Assembly: GCA_047947135.1 (NCBI GenBank)
Contig: CP170457.1
Coordinates: 3,472,001-3,536,000, forward strand
Reading direction: 5' to 3'
Source: Planctobacterium sp047947135
GTDB lineage: Bacteria; Pseudomonadota; Gammaproteobacteria; Enterobacterales; Alteromonadaceae
DNA length: 64,000 nucleotides
The notes under the pieces are model-generated. The model did no database searches, was not told the DNA's origin, and worked only from the letters and a program-made list of their open reading frames with translations. The stretch's first letter is position 1. Each line of letters opens with the position of its first letter. Both the position numbers and the translations under genes were made by a program. Of the stretch, positions 17,256-26,391 are shown piece by piece.

Positions 17256-17504
17256 TTAGTTTGCTTGTTGAGCGTCTTTGACTAAACGCGCTACACGGTC
17301 AGACATGCCCGCACCTTGACCGACCCAGTGATTAACACGGTCTAAATCAAGACGCAGTTTTTCTTCCTGACCACGCGCAGTAGGGTTAAAAAAGCCGATG
17401 TTTTCGATAAAACGACCGTCACGTGCTCTTCTGCTGTCCGCTACTACTACTTGATAAAAGGGGGCTTTTTTTGCGCCACCACGTTGTAAACGTATAGTTA
17501 CCAT
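17256..17504 (-). CDS. rpsP: Small ribosomal subunit protein bS16
   Basis: 82 residues from ATG 17504 (MVTIRLQRGGAKKAPFYQVV), which matches E. coli S16 length and start; the longer frame to 17591 is the untranslated leader. Conserved blocks ADSRRARDGRFIENIGFFNP and the C-terminal VNHWVGQGAGMSDRVARL are present. First gene of rpsP-rimM-trmD-rplS. In E. coli ffh precedes this operon; here ffh lies 34 kb away. Confidence 0.97.
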   Translation of the reverse strand: MVTIRLQRGGAKKAPFYQVVVADSRRARDGRFIENIGFFNPTARGQEEKLRLDLDRVNHWVGQGAGMSDRVARLVKDAQQAN

Positions 17505-17604
17505 AATTGCCTCAAACTCGTTATTAGCGTCTGTTACAGTGCAACAAACGACTAGTAACGTTAACGTCAATTTGCTTTCTTTGGGGAACACCCCCTAAAA
17601 AAGG

Positions 17605-17639
17605 CCCGCGAATTGTACGGAAAATGCACGAGATTGCAA
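17605..17639 (-). promoter_or_regulatory. rpsP operon promoter with GC-rich discriminator
   Basis: On the minus strand TTGCAA (17639-17634) and TACAAT (17617-17612) are spaced by 16 bases. They are followed by TCGCGGGCC, a GC-rich discriminator typical of promoters under stringent (ppGpp) control. This would start the transcript about 100 bases ahead of rpsP. Confidence 0.6.
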
Positions 17640-17737
17640 GCTTTAATTGATTTAAATAGCGGAAATGTAAAGGGATTGCGGCAAGTAGAGAATGAGACAG
17701 TTGATTCGTCGAAAGTTGACAAATTATGTTGTGGAAT

Positions 17738-19018
17738 TCAAGCAGAATGTATTTCTGTGGCGGCTCGTATTCCGGACTGTAAAGCCCCCTGTATCCAACC
17801 ATGGAAGTCAGAAATATGTTCTCCGGCAAAATGCACCCGACCTTCTGCTATTCCCAGGTGATTGTGCAAAGTACTCCTTTGGGTCGCAGTTGGATCGGCA
17901 AATGCAGCACCACTATAAATTTCATTTGACCAGGAATGCACAATCGTTGAGGTCAGATGCTCACTCAACGTTGGAAATACCCGACGCAAACGTCCATGCA
18001 CTGAAGCAATCTGGGTATCGGCATCCAGCGATTCAAACTGCAAAGCGGCATCCCTACGCATATAGCTTTGCAATATTCCCGAATTTTGTCCTCCATCCCA
18101 GTTGGGATGCCACACTTCTTCAGGAAAATTGCTGTCTCCCCAACCATTGAGATTATCATTTTCCCAAAATCGCGTTTCGCACTGACTAAAAAGGCGAGAA
18201 GATTGCGCATAGCCATAACCGCCACCTATCGCCTGCTGTTTTTCCTGAGTGAGCTGAGGTGAAAACGCAATCCGGTTAAGTACCGGCAGTGGCACCGTAC
18301 ATAACAGGTAGTCGGCACTGTATTGCTCACCTGCTTCAGTCACGACTGAAACCCCGGAATTATGCTGGCTAACACTGGTCACAACACTGTTGAATCGGAC
18401 ATCACCACTGTACGCATTTAGTAATGCAACAGGTAATGTCTCCATCCCATCAGATAGCTTTTGAAACTGCCCGCGCGTTACGCCACCAGGCCACGGAGGC
18501 TGTGCTAAATGGCTCTGTGCATCAAATAACTGCACAGATTCGTTTTGCAAGTAAAAGTACTGGTGTACATCGGGATAAAAATCAGAAAGCGCAAGATTAA
18601 AATACTGACAATAATCGAGCGTTACATCATGATTGGATGGGATCCGGGACGCCCCGGCCTCAGCAAAAAGACCATCAGAGAACGGCTCTCTGAGGGTGTA
18701 AATTCGCCCACCCACTCTTTCCCGGGCCTTGAGTAGTAATACATCATGGCCAGCACGTTGCAACTCAAAACCTGCCACCAGACCCGCCGCCCCGGCTCCT
18801 AAGATAATAATGGATTTGGGACTCTGCGCAGCATCAACCTGACCGGGGGTATCTTTACCTGATGTATTGTCCGTAGGTGGTGCAGGCGTTACGACAGGTG
18901 AAGCAGAGTTGGCGCTGCCCCCGCCGCCACAGGCCTGTAACAACAGTCCAGACAAAGATATTGCCCCACCTTTGATAAACCGCCGGCGGCTAATACCAAG
19001 TGGCGGGGTTCGTTTCAT
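17738..19018 (-). CDS. Tat-exported flavin amine oxidase, predicted lipoprotein
   Basis: 426 residues. The N-terminus carries a twin-arginine signal (SRRRFIKGG) whose hydrophobic stretch ends in a lipobox (LLLQACGGGG), then a Pro/Thr/Asp-rich linker to about residue 65. The FAD-binding Rossmann motif is IILGAGAAGLVAGFEL, followed by the acidic/basic end of strand two and RVGGRIYTL, the amine-oxidase signature. The C-terminal FAD block is VHFAGEHISDFHGWIQGALQSGIRAA. The substrate is probably an amine, but no substrate can be named. Folded FAD export fits the Tat route. It ends about 100 bases before the rpsP promoter and has no obvious partner gene. Confidence 0.88.
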   Translation of the reverse strand: MKRTPPLGISRRRFIKGGAISLSGLLLQACGGGGSANSASPVVTPAPPTDNTSGKDTPGQVDAAQSPKSIIILGAGAAGLVAGFELQRAGHDVLLLKARERVGGRIYTLREPFSDGLFAEAGASRIPSNHDVTLDYCQYFNLALSDFYPDVHQYFYLQNESVQLFDAQSHLAQPPWPGGVTRGQFQKLSDGMETLPVALLNAYSGDVRFNSVVTSVSQHNSGVSVVTEAGEQYSADYLLCTVPLPVLNRIAFSPQLTQEKQQAIGGGYGYAQSSRLFSQCETRFWENDNLNGWGDSNFPEEVWHPNWDGGQNSGILQSYMRRDAALQFESLDADTQIASVHGRLRRVFPTLSEHLTSTIVHSWSNEIYSGAAFADPTATQRSTLHNHLGIAEGRVHFAGEHISDFHGWIQGALQSGIRAATEIHSA

Positions 19019-19124
19019 ATCTTCATCACTTTGCAGATTTGGCGTTTTTCAACATCAAAGACCGTGGTGTGTTCTTGTAATCAGAATAGTACTAAAACGT
19101 CCTATTTTCCTTTTGTCTTTCCAA

Positions 19125-20462
19125 TCATCCAAAGCCCTTCAGTTTGATTTGATAAAGCATTAACCTGCCGCGCTCTTCATAAAACTGAAATTCCAGCTGA
19201 TTAGATTCAGTTACCACGAGCAGGGTATCTCCTACCTGTTGCGTATCGCCCGGTAAAATTTTCCGGCAATCTTCTATACTCATATCCTTTGAAAACATGC
19301 CAAATGACCACTTGTTAGCCGTTTCAACATCTTTAAAAAAGCTATCACCAATAATAATTTCCTTTATCTCTTGGGTGATCGTCTCTACTCTCAGAAACTG
19401 ATCATAAATATGCGTCACGCTCACTCGGTCATTATAGATACTGCCGGCAGCGTCGGTGACCAGTTTATTCAGGGTTGCTGCAGACTGTTTCCCGTTCAGT
19501 ACAGTTTCAGCTATCCATTCGTAATTCCCTTCTGACGCCAAGGCAGATAGGCTCGGAAAATTAGTTTGCCGACGTTTATAGTTAAATCCCTGAAGTTTAA
19601 ATTCGACATCTGATATTTTATATCCACTAGATGACAGCTGTTGGTTTCCAGATTGTCTTACCGCTGATTGGCTTAAAACACTACCACTTTTATGTTCACC
19701 AAAAAGTATCCACTCTTTTGAATCGAAGTAATCGTCAAATGGGATGAGGTTTAGTAGGTTTTGATTAAACCACGGATTCTCTGTCGTTACCGCAATCAGC
19801 TTGTCCTGTTGAAAATAGAGCCAGTGTGCTCTGCCGTATGCAAATAAAATGTGAGAGTCAGATAAATTAAATTGCGCGGAAGGAAAGCCAAACTGATTTT
19901 TGACGGTTTCAGTTGAATCTCCCAATTTAATACCATAAATGCCATTTTGAAGTGAAATGACGTTTGATAAACCTGAGACTTGTTCCGCTCTTGCCTCTCC
20001 AGGCTGACTCATAGTGAAACTCATGGCTTCTCTGGAAAACCCACCAAGCTGCAAAATTTTGCTGCCTTCTCGATTGAATGGAGCAGGATTGGTACTCAAG
20101 GATCTGTCATCATCACAATAGTTTATCAATTCGGCTGCTAAACTTAGATAGAGATCACCATCGGCCTCTATTCCAGTTCTGCGACTTTTTGGCATGATAA
20201 CGCGTTTATCTGTAAGAATAATTGCATCAGCAGCTTTATCCCTTCCCTTCTGAATTAACTGGTCTCGCATAAATTTGAACGTCTTTTCTTTCTCTGCATA
20301 GGAGACAATTCCGTTCTTTGATAATAGTTCTTTCTTAAACGTAATTGATTCCGCCTGTCCCGCTTGGCAGTTTGGGTAGGCATTGATTATTTCTGTCGCC
20401 TGCACATATCCGACCGAAAAAACCAGACACAGCAGCAATTGAGTTACAATTTTATTTATCAT
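19125..20462 (-). CDS. Secreted protein of unknown function
   Basis: 445 residues from ATG 20462, preceded by AGGGAA; the frame extends upstream without a signal, but this start gives a clean Sec signal peptide (INKIVTQLLLCLVFSVGYVQA). The mature protein has N-terminal DUF-like sequence with YPNCQAGQAESITF and a possible SmpA-like or PepSY-like segment (GIYGIKLGDSTETVKNQFGFP), of the kind that appears in periplasmic helper proteins. No catalytic motif seen. The serine hydrolase gene lies 70 bases upstream on the same strand. Confidence 0.7.
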   Translation of the reverse strand: MINKIVTQLLLCLVFSVGYVQATEIINAYPNCQAGQAESITFKKELLSKNGIVSYAEKEKTFKFMRDQLIQKGRDKAADAIILTDKRVIMPKSRRTGIEADGDLYLSLAAELINYCDDDRSLSTNPAPFNREGSKILQLGGFSREAMSFTMSQPGEARAEQVSGLSNVISLQNGIYGIKLGDSTETVKNQFGFPSAQFNLSDSHILFAYGRAHWLYFQQDKLIAVTTENPWFNQNLLNLIPFDDYFDSKEWILFGEHKSGSVLSQSAVRQSGNQQLSSSGYKISDVEFKLQGFNYKRRQTNFPSLSALASEGNYEWIAETVLNGKQSAATLNKLVTDAAGSIYNDRVSVTHIYDQFLRVETITQEIKEIIIGDSFFKDVETANKWSFGMFSKDMSIEDCRKILPGDTQQVGDTLLVVTESNQLEFQFYEERGRLMLYQIKLKGFG

Positions 20463-20532
20463 GAAATAACATTCCCTTTTTAAGTTTGTCTCAGTTTGAT
20501 TTTGTTGCTCACAAAACATTGCTTGACAAGTG

Positions 20533-21876
20533 CTATTGCGGAAATTGTGACAACAACGCCACAAAGTTTTCTTCCGTTGGATAATGGCCCGATGTCCAGC
20601 CCAGTCTGACAATCACCGTATTATGCGACGGGATCATCATCATAATTTGTTTTCTGTTACCCATCATCATGAAGCTATCTTCTGGTAAATTCGGCCATCT
20701 TACCTCTTCTCCATCAGAATTTAACCAAAATTGGTAACCATACTTACCATATTTTTCAGTATCAATTGGCTTTGCAGCCTGGCTAACCCACTCTGAAGGT
20801 AGCCATTGTTCACCGTTTAAACGCCCTTTATTAAGCATTAACAGCCCCACCCTGCCCCAATCCCGCGCAGTAGCATAAATGTAAGAACTGCCAACAAAGA
20901 CACCTGATGGATCCAGTTCTAAGATCGTGTGACTCATATTCAGTGGCTGCAATATTTCGGCAGCAAAGAAATCCAGCATTGCCTGACTTCCGCCTGATTT
21001 ATCGTGAATTAATCGTGCCAGAATATTGGTTGTACCTGATGAGTAAGAAAAGTGCTCACCAGGAGCGTGACCCAGTCTGGCTTTTAACGCCACATCTGAC
21101 GCACTATAAGCCGAAAACAACATTCGGGTCGAATCGCTACCTGGTGTATAAGTTTCATCGAATTGCAGTCCTGAGCGCATTTGTAGCAGCTGTTCAATCG
21201 TAATTGTGGCTCGCTCATCATCCTGCCACTGTGGCAGTCCACTTACATCACCAATGTGCAGTAAGCCAAGTTGTTGCATGCGACCTATCATTATTGCGGT
21301 CAGGCTTTTTGCCATTGACCAGCTAAGCAGCATGGTGTTTTCGCTCAAACCCTTTGCGTATGATTCAGCGACGATTTCTCCATCCTGAATCATAAGCAAT
21401 GCGCGGGTTTGCAATCCCCGTTCATTGTCTTGTTGCAACACCTCATCCAGCACCTGTTGCCTGTCAGATTTTATGGTATTAACGGTCTTTCCTTTTGGCC
21501 AGTTGTCGTCACTCGGTAATGGCCGTGCAATCGTCAATGCATCCAACGTCTCGGTATCACCTATGTCCAACGTGCAACCAATATCCTTACGAAACGTCGC
21601 TGATTGTGTCGCAATATGCAACATATTAGCGGTGACCTTATTTCTTTCATACGTCAATTCAAGTAGCTGAGTCGCAGGTGAATACGATGCCAAATCAGAC
21701 ATTACCTGTTCTTGAGACTGACCACTGATAAAGTACGCCGAACAGGCTAACTTAGCCCCTAAAGCAGCTGCGAGGTCTATTGCTTCACCTATACGCCATG
21801 GGTAAAAGTTGAGAATAATTCGAAATGCAGCAATAGCAGTGCAGAATAATAAGCAAGCAACCAACCATTTCTTCAT
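20533..21876 (-). CDS. Serine hydrolase, beta-lactamase/class C (S12) family
   Basis: 447 residues from ATG 21876, which has AGGA at good distance; an ATG six bases earlier is the alternative. One N-terminal hydrophobic segment (WLVACLLFCTAIAAF) is a membrane anchor or signal. The SxxK nucleophile motif is WSMAKS near residue 190, and the second motif is YSS in HFSYSSGTTN. Family members include esterases, D-aminopeptidases and 6-aminohexanoate hydrolases; this one resembles the 6-aminohexanoate-dimer hydrolase-like group in layout, but the substrate cannot be stated. It is not evidence of beta-lactam resistance. Confidence 0.87.
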   Translation of the reverse strand: MKKWLVACLLFCTAIAAFRIILNFYPWRIGEAIDLAAALGAKLACSAYFISGQSQEQVMSDLASYSPATQLLELTYERNKVTANMLHIATQSATFRKDIGCTLDIGDTETLDALTIARPLPSDDNWPKGKTVNTIKSDRQQVLDEVLQQDNERGLQTRALLMIQDGEIVAESYAKGLSENTMLLSWSMAKSLTAIMIGRMQQLGLLHIGDVSGLPQWQDDERATITIEQLLQMRSGLQFDETYTPGSDSTRMLFSAYSASDVALKARLGHAPGEHFSYSSGTTNILARLIHDKSGGSQAMLDFFAAEILQPLNMSHTILELDPSGVFVGSSYIYATARDWGRVGLLMLNKGRLNGEQWLPSEWVSQAAKPIDTEKYGKYGYQFWLNSDGEEVRWPNLPEDSFMMMGNRKQIMMMIPSHNTVIVRLGWTSGHYPTEENFVALLSQFPQ

Positions 21877-22023
21877 GGGCATCCTGGGTTTAAAGTTAAA
21901 TGTCTCTTATTCATGTGTGTATATCAGCATCATTAAATTCGACTCCCCCCATACTACCTGGTCGTAAATCAATAAACAGCGACAAAGGGCTGCCCCCTTT
22001 AATATTCATCCTTACTCAATAAG

Positions 22024-22048
22024 ACGGAAAATTGGCGCAAAAGCGCCA
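22024..22048 (-). terminator. Terminator after the TonB-dependent receptor gene
   Basis: Read leftward: TGGCGC, TTTT loop, GCGCCA (22048-22033), then ATTTTCC. It lies 10 bases past the receptor stop. The T-run is short, so strength is uncertain. Confidence 0.5.
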
Positions 22049-22057
22049 TACGTTGTT

Positions 22058-24283
22058 TTAAAACTGATAACGAACGTTGACGCGCATGTTACGTCCCGGC
22101 TGACTAAATCGTTCTGCAGTTGCCGGATCAGTCCTGCCTATCAAATTGCCGGAATGCCAGTAAGTCTTATCCAACAAATTAAATATTCCGACATTTAGCT
22201 GGGCATTGTCCGTGATTTCGTAATTGGCATACACATCAACAATTGTGTAGGCATTTGCATTGATCCAGGTTTCATCTGACCAGTTCTTGTCTCGGGCATG
22301 GGTTGCAACCGCGCTTATGTTGAACGACTCAAATGCCTGCCAGTCAATACCGAGATAAAACGTATCGGGCGATACACTATCCAACTCATTTCCGGTTGCT
22401 GTATCTTCACTGTCCACCAGACTGAATCCAATATTTAGCAACACTTGATCGTGAATATAGCTAGAAAGCTTGCCTTCGATACCGCTGATTTCGACATCGT
22501 CAATATTGGTTGCCTGAAACTCCAGAAGCCCTGTTGCCGGGTTAAAACCTTTCATTGCCAGACTTTCGATAAAATCTTCATATACATTGCGATATACTGC
22601 CAGTTCATATTGTGTCGCCGCGAACTGCCCTTTAACACCGACTTCCACACTGGCGCTGGTTTCTGGCGATAAATCCGGCGCGGATAAGGTTGTGTATCCG
22701 CCCGCAAAATTAGTAAATGCAACATTTACATCGTCATAGGCTGGAATACGAAACCCTTCGGCATACTGGATATACCATTTATGGCTTGCTGCAAATGCCT
22801 TAGAAACCCCTAACTTTAACGCAAGATTATCGTCATCATAGTTTTCCGGCTCTACTCCACCGCTTCCGGCCAGATACAATTCATCAGCCAGGGTACTGTG
22901 ATCAAAACGATCATATCGAATACCGGGTATAATCTCCCAGCCAGTTTCACCCAGAGTGATCTGGTCAGAGAGAAAAACAGCCGACTTTTTGGTAGAAGAA
23001 ATTGGGAAATCCCGTACTGGAAACACTGAAAATTCCGGGATACTGATACCCCCATTGACCGTTTCGGTCGCACCTTCCCGCATTGATTCACTGTCAGTGT
23101 CAGAGAAGTTAATACCGTAATGAATCTGGTGTTGTGAATCCTGTAGTCGCAGTGTTTTTGCCAATACAACTCTTGCGCCAAAAATATCTTGCTGGAATTC
23201 GCTGTGTCGGGTTCTTCGGGTTTGAACAGGCGTTGCTGGGTCTAGTAAGGTGGTCCCAAAGCGAAAATCCAGCGTATCCTGCTCGGTCTCACTTTGCTGC
23301 CAGTACACTTTAACATCAAGATTGTCCGCTAAACCGCTGTTCAGGTCTGCTTTATAGTCCGCTGACAGGCGTACCCGTTTCTGCTGATCATCGCCAAAGG
23401 AGTCCTGTATCAAGGTGCCTCTCGATTGACTATTGCTAGCCGATTCAATGTCGCTTTCAACGTCGCTACTGAAGATATCCGCAGTGAGGATCAAGGATTG
23501 TTCCGGACCCATATTAAATTCCAACTTGCCCAAGACATTTATATTGCCTGAGTGCTGGCTGTCGGCTTCGGTTCTCAATGGGCCTTCACCACCAATCTCA
23601 CCATTGGTTTTTAATTCATTAGCAGCTCTTGTTGTTACGGATACAAACCCCGCTATTGCGTCATTTCCTAATGCCCCATTTAACTGTGCGAGCGAGCCAC
23701 TATCACTGGATTGATAGCCAGCTTTGAACAACAGATACGGCGTATAGTCATTACCATTTCGTATATAATCATAAGGAGATTTGGAAACAAACTGCACCAC
23801 GCCGGCCAGCGCATCACTGCCGTAAATCGAAGAAGCCGGGCCCTTTAAAATTTCCACCGATTTCACGCTTTCCACGTCAACGATATTTCGCCCAGAAGAA
23901 AGGTTTGGCCCGAAACTGAATTCATCAGCAATGGGAACGCCATCGACCATAATCAGTACACGGTCACCACCAAGGCCTCGAATATTAAAGCCGGAGATGC
24001 CAAAACGCCCATTACCTTCAATGCTGACGCCCGGTTCATATCGTATTAAGTCCTGGATATTATTGATCAATCGATTGGAAATTTGCTCTTCAGAAATAAC
24101 AGAAAGCGATCCAACATAGTCACCGATACGCTGCTCCTCCCATGTACCAGTAACGGTAATGCTTTCAAGATCAACAGTATTGCTATCCGCCAACTCCTCG
24201 CTGTCATTGGCCAAAGCAATTGAACAATATGTCGTCATCAAAGTAGAAAGCAGGACGGTTTGTAAAACAGGCGATTTTTTCAT
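22058..24283 (-). CDS. TonB-dependent outer-membrane receptor, hemin/hemoglobin type
   Basis: 741 residues. Signal peptide to about residue 25 (IALA-ND). The TonB box region is ESITVTGTW. A plug domain follows (IQDLIRYEPGVSIEGNGRFGISGFNIRGLGGDRVLIMVDGVPI; VEILKGPASSIYGSDALAGVVQF), then a 22-strand barrel ending in an aromatic residue (VNVRYQF). The order and the FRIP and PDLSPE blocks in the C-terminal half match heme receptors of the HutA/HemR/PhuR type, and the divergent neighbours encode hemin ABC transport. The histidine usually found between the FRAP and NPNL blocks is not present. It probably works with an energy-transducing TonB system encoded elsewhere. Confidence 0.9.
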   Translation of the reverse strand: MKKSPVLQTVLLSTLMTTYCSIALANDSEELADSNTVDLESITVTGTWEEQRIGDYVGSLSVISEEQISNRLINNIQDLIRYEPGVSIEGNGRFGISGFNIRGLGGDRVLIMVDGVPIADEFSFGPNLSSGRNIVDVESVKSVEILKGPASSIYGSDALAGVVQFVSKSPYDYIRNGNDYTPYLLFKAGYQSSDSGSLAQLNGALGNDAIAGFVSVTTRAANELKTNGEIGGEGPLRTEADSQHSGNINVLGKLEFNMGPEQSLILTADIFSSDVESDIESASNSQSRGTLIQDSFGDDQQKRVRLSADYKADLNSGLADNLDVKVYWQQSETEQDTLDFRFGTTLLDPATPVQTRRTRHSEFQQDIFGARVVLAKTLRLQDSQHQIHYGINFSDTDSESMREGATETVNGGISIPEFSVFPVRDFPISSTKKSAVFLSDQITLGETGWEIIPGIRYDRFDHSTLADELYLAGSGGVEPENYDDDNLALKLGVSKAFAASHKWYIQYAEGFRIPAYDDVNVAFTNFAGGYTTLSAPDLSPETSASVEVGVKGQFAATQYELAVYRNVYEDFIESLAMKGFNPATGLLEFQATNIDDVEISGIEGKLSSYIHDQVLLNIGFSLVDSEDTATGNELDSVSPDTFYLGIDWQAFESFNISAVATHARDKNWSDETWINANAYTIVDVYANYEITDNAQLNVGIFNLLDKTYWHSGNLIGRTDPATAERFSQPGRNMRVNVRYQF

Positions 24284-24337
24284 TTTTCCTCATTCGCGAT
24301 TGCATGTTTCAAATTTGTATTTATAATCAAACACAAA

Positions 24338-24352
24338 TACGAATTATTATCA
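24338..24352. promoter_or_regulatory. Fur-box-like site in the divergent hemin promoter region
   Basis: The plus strand reads TACGAATTATTATCA; the complement TGATAATAATTCGTA matches the 7-1-7 Fur consensus TGATAATnATTATCA at 11 of 14 defined positions, with one perfect half. It lies between the receptor gene (start 24283) and the substrate-binding protein gene (start 24362), as expected for iron-repressed heme uptake. Confidence 0.55.
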
Positions 24353-24361
24353 ATTGCATTA

Positions 24362-25291
24362 ATGAAAAATATGTTAAGCTTTAATTTAAACGTAACTCAA
24401 CCCTCAAAACTTATCCGTTATCACTGCTTACAGGGTCTTATGACCTTAATGCTGTTTTGCAGTTATCAGGCATTGGGGTCGTCTGAAAACCGACTAATAA
24501 CAGCAGGTGGCAGTATTACGGAAGTTGTTTACGCCTTGGGAAAAGGTGACCAAATTGTTGCCACTGACAGCACTAGCATGTATCCAGAACCGGCTAGTCG
24601 CTTGCCTAAAATAGGCTATTTTCGTCAAATTGGTACAGAGTCTATTCTGAGTTTTTCCCCTACTCACTTGATTGGTGCAGCGGCTACTGGCCCACAAGGC
24701 ATGCTGGAGCAACTCACTGAGATTGGCGTAACAGTTCATATTCTGGGTGAAGACAAATCATTGCCGGGGTTACAAGCACTGATATTGCAAGTAGGCCAGT
24801 TGTTAAACACTGAATCCAAAGCCAGACAACTGATTACCAACATTCAATCAGATGTAGAGCAGCTTCAAGAAACGGCTAAAAACACCATACAACACCATAA
24901 TGTTACCGCGCTCTATGTGCTCTCCTCTGGCGATCGTGGACTAACTGTCGCGGGCAGCAACACCGTACCTCAGGCACTATTTGATGCGTTAGGGATCCAT
25001 AACGCAGCAGAGCCATTAGACGGCTACAAAGTGATGGACAATGAAGCAATCGTCGCCGCTAATCCTGATATTATCTTTTTAGCCAGCCACCGTTTCCCAG
25101 CAGATACAAACCACAATCAAATATGCCAACATCCTGCACTTGTGGCTACCAACGCAGCCAGAACCTGCAATGTCCATACGCTGGATAGCAGCAAGAGTCT
25201 TGGACTGTCACCCAGGTTCCCAGAAGCCATGGAAGAAATACTCAGTCTAAGTACTGAGGTTTTAGCCACAACTGCATCTCTGGTCAAATAA
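24362..25291 (+). CDS. hmuT: Hemin ABC transporter, periplasmic binding protein
   Basis: 309 residues. A long N-terminus with a hydrophobic core ending near YQALGS is the signal; a shorter start at 24440 would leave a very weak signal. The mature protein begins with RLITAGGSITEVVYALG, the typical start of the helical-backbone SBP family, and carries PKIGYFRQIGTESILSFSPTHLI. The Tyr and Arg in that block correspond to the heme-coordinating region of HmuT/ShuT. It delivers heme from the outer-membrane receptor to the HmuUV permease. The stop overlaps the hmuU start (TAATG). Confidence 0.92.
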   Translation: MKNMLSFNLNVTQPSKLIRYHCLQGLMTLMLFCSYQALGSSENRLITAGGSITEVVYALGKGDQIVATDSTSMYPEPASRLPKIGYFRQIGTESILSFSPTHLIGAAATGPQGMLEQLTEIGVTVHILGEDKSLPGLQALILQVGQLLNTESKARQLITNIQSDVEQLQETAKNTIQHHNVTALYVLSSGDRGLTVAGSNTVPQALFDALGIHNAAEPLDGYKVMDNEAIVAANPDIIFLASHRFPADTNHNQICQHPALVATNAARTCNVHTLDSSKSLGLSPRFPEAMEEILSLSTEVLATTASLVK

Positions 25292-26391
25292 TGACTTCAC
25301 GTTACTCTTCCAGCGGTCAACTTTCACATTTAATCAGTAAACGTGATCACCTCCTGTTTAAGTATGCGGTGTTTTTACTGACGTGTTCACTGGCTTTGTT
25401 TTTTGTAGCAATGAGCAGTGGTCACGTTTCAGCTGATATCAGCGATATGATTGCACTCCTGTTCCACAGACATGCTGGCGAGTCTCAGCCTTTGGAACAC
25501 TATGTCTTATGGCAACTGAGGCTACCCAGAATTGTCATGGCAATGGTCATAGGGGCACTTTTAGGCATGTCCGGCTGTGCGTTACAGGGAATGGTACGGA
25601 ATCCATTAGCCGATCCCGGAATCATCGGCATTTCAAGTGGGGCAGCAGTTTTCGCCGCAGCGGTGATCATCTTTCAACCCTGGTTGCTCATTAGTCTTGG
25701 GTTTCTGCCAGAGTGGTTATTGAACAATCTGGTTATCTTTGCTGCGTTTGTCGGTGCATTACTGGCCGTTTATCTGGTAATGACAATCGCCAAAGGTAGC
25801 CTGGGTATCAATGTGATGACCATTATTCTAGCTGGTGTTGCTATCAATGCTTTGGGCGGTACTTTGATTGGTATCATGAGCTACATCGCCAGTGACGATG
25901 CGCTGCGTCAAATTACCTACTGGACGATGGGTAGTCTGGGGGGCATCACCTGGTCTAAAGCCTGGATGGTAATGGTGTTGTGTGTTATCCCCTTTTGGGT
26001 CTTTATGCGTTTAAGAACACCATTAAACTTACTGAGTCTTGGAGAAAGTCACGCCAGAGCGATGGGTATCAATACCCATCGTCAGCAACAGCTGCTGATC
26101 TGGACCGTCGCGTTTAGTGTCGGACTTGCTATATCGATGTGCGGCATAATTGGGTTTGTAGGTTTAGTTGTTCCTCATATTACCCGGATCCTGTTTGGTG
26201 CCTGCCACAAAACCCTGATGCCAATTTGTGGTGTTTTCGGCGCGTTGCTAATGGTGCTTGCCGATATGCTATCCAGAACGCTGGTTTATCCATTTGAAAT
26301 TCCAATCGGAATTGTAACCTCTGCCATTGGCGCCCCCTTTTTCCTGTACTTAATTTATATGCAAAGGCAGCGGGAGGAACATCGTGTTTAA
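25291..26391 (+). CDS. hmuU: Hemin ABC transporter permease (FecCD family)
   Basis: 366 residues with about ten transmembrane helices. FecCD signatures: LWQLRLPRIVMAMVIGALLGMSGCALQGMVRNPLADPGIIGISSGAAV near residue 75, and CGIIGFVGLVVPHITR with the coupling helix region. As in BtuC/HmuU it forms an inner-membrane homodimer with HmuV. Translationally coupled to both neighbours: the start overlaps hmuT and the 3' end overlaps the hmuV GTG by eight bases. Confidence 0.94.
   Translation: MTSRYSSSGQLSHLISKRDHLLFKYAVFLLTCSLALFFVAMSSGHVSADISDMIALLFHRHAGESQPLEHYVLWQLRLPRIVMAMVIGALLGMSGCALQGMVRNPLADPGIIGISSGAAVFAAAVIIFQPWLLISLGFLPEWLLNNLVIFAAFVGALLAVYLVMTIAKGSLGINVMTIILAGVAINALGGTLIGIMSYIASDDALRQITYWTMGSLGGITWSKAWMVMVLCVIPFWVFMRLRTPLNLLSLGESHARAMGINTHRQQQLLIWTVAFSVGLAISMCGIIGFVGLVVPHITRILFGACHKTLMPICGVFGALLMVLADMLSRTLVYPFEIPIGIVTSAIGAPFFLYLIYMQRQREEHRV

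Noticed and set aside
17505..17591. N-terminal extension of rpsP
   Set aside because: S16 begins MVTIRL at 17504 and has 82 residues in E. coli; the upstream part is the leader.
20463..20612. Extended N-terminus of the 445-residue secreted protein
   Set aside because: The added residues destroy the signal peptide position, and the ATG at 20462 has a good upstream ribosome site.
20533..21876. Beta-lactamase antibiotic resistance gene
   Set aside because: The SxxK and YSS motifs are shared by many esterases and peptidases; nothing points to beta-lactam hydrolysis.
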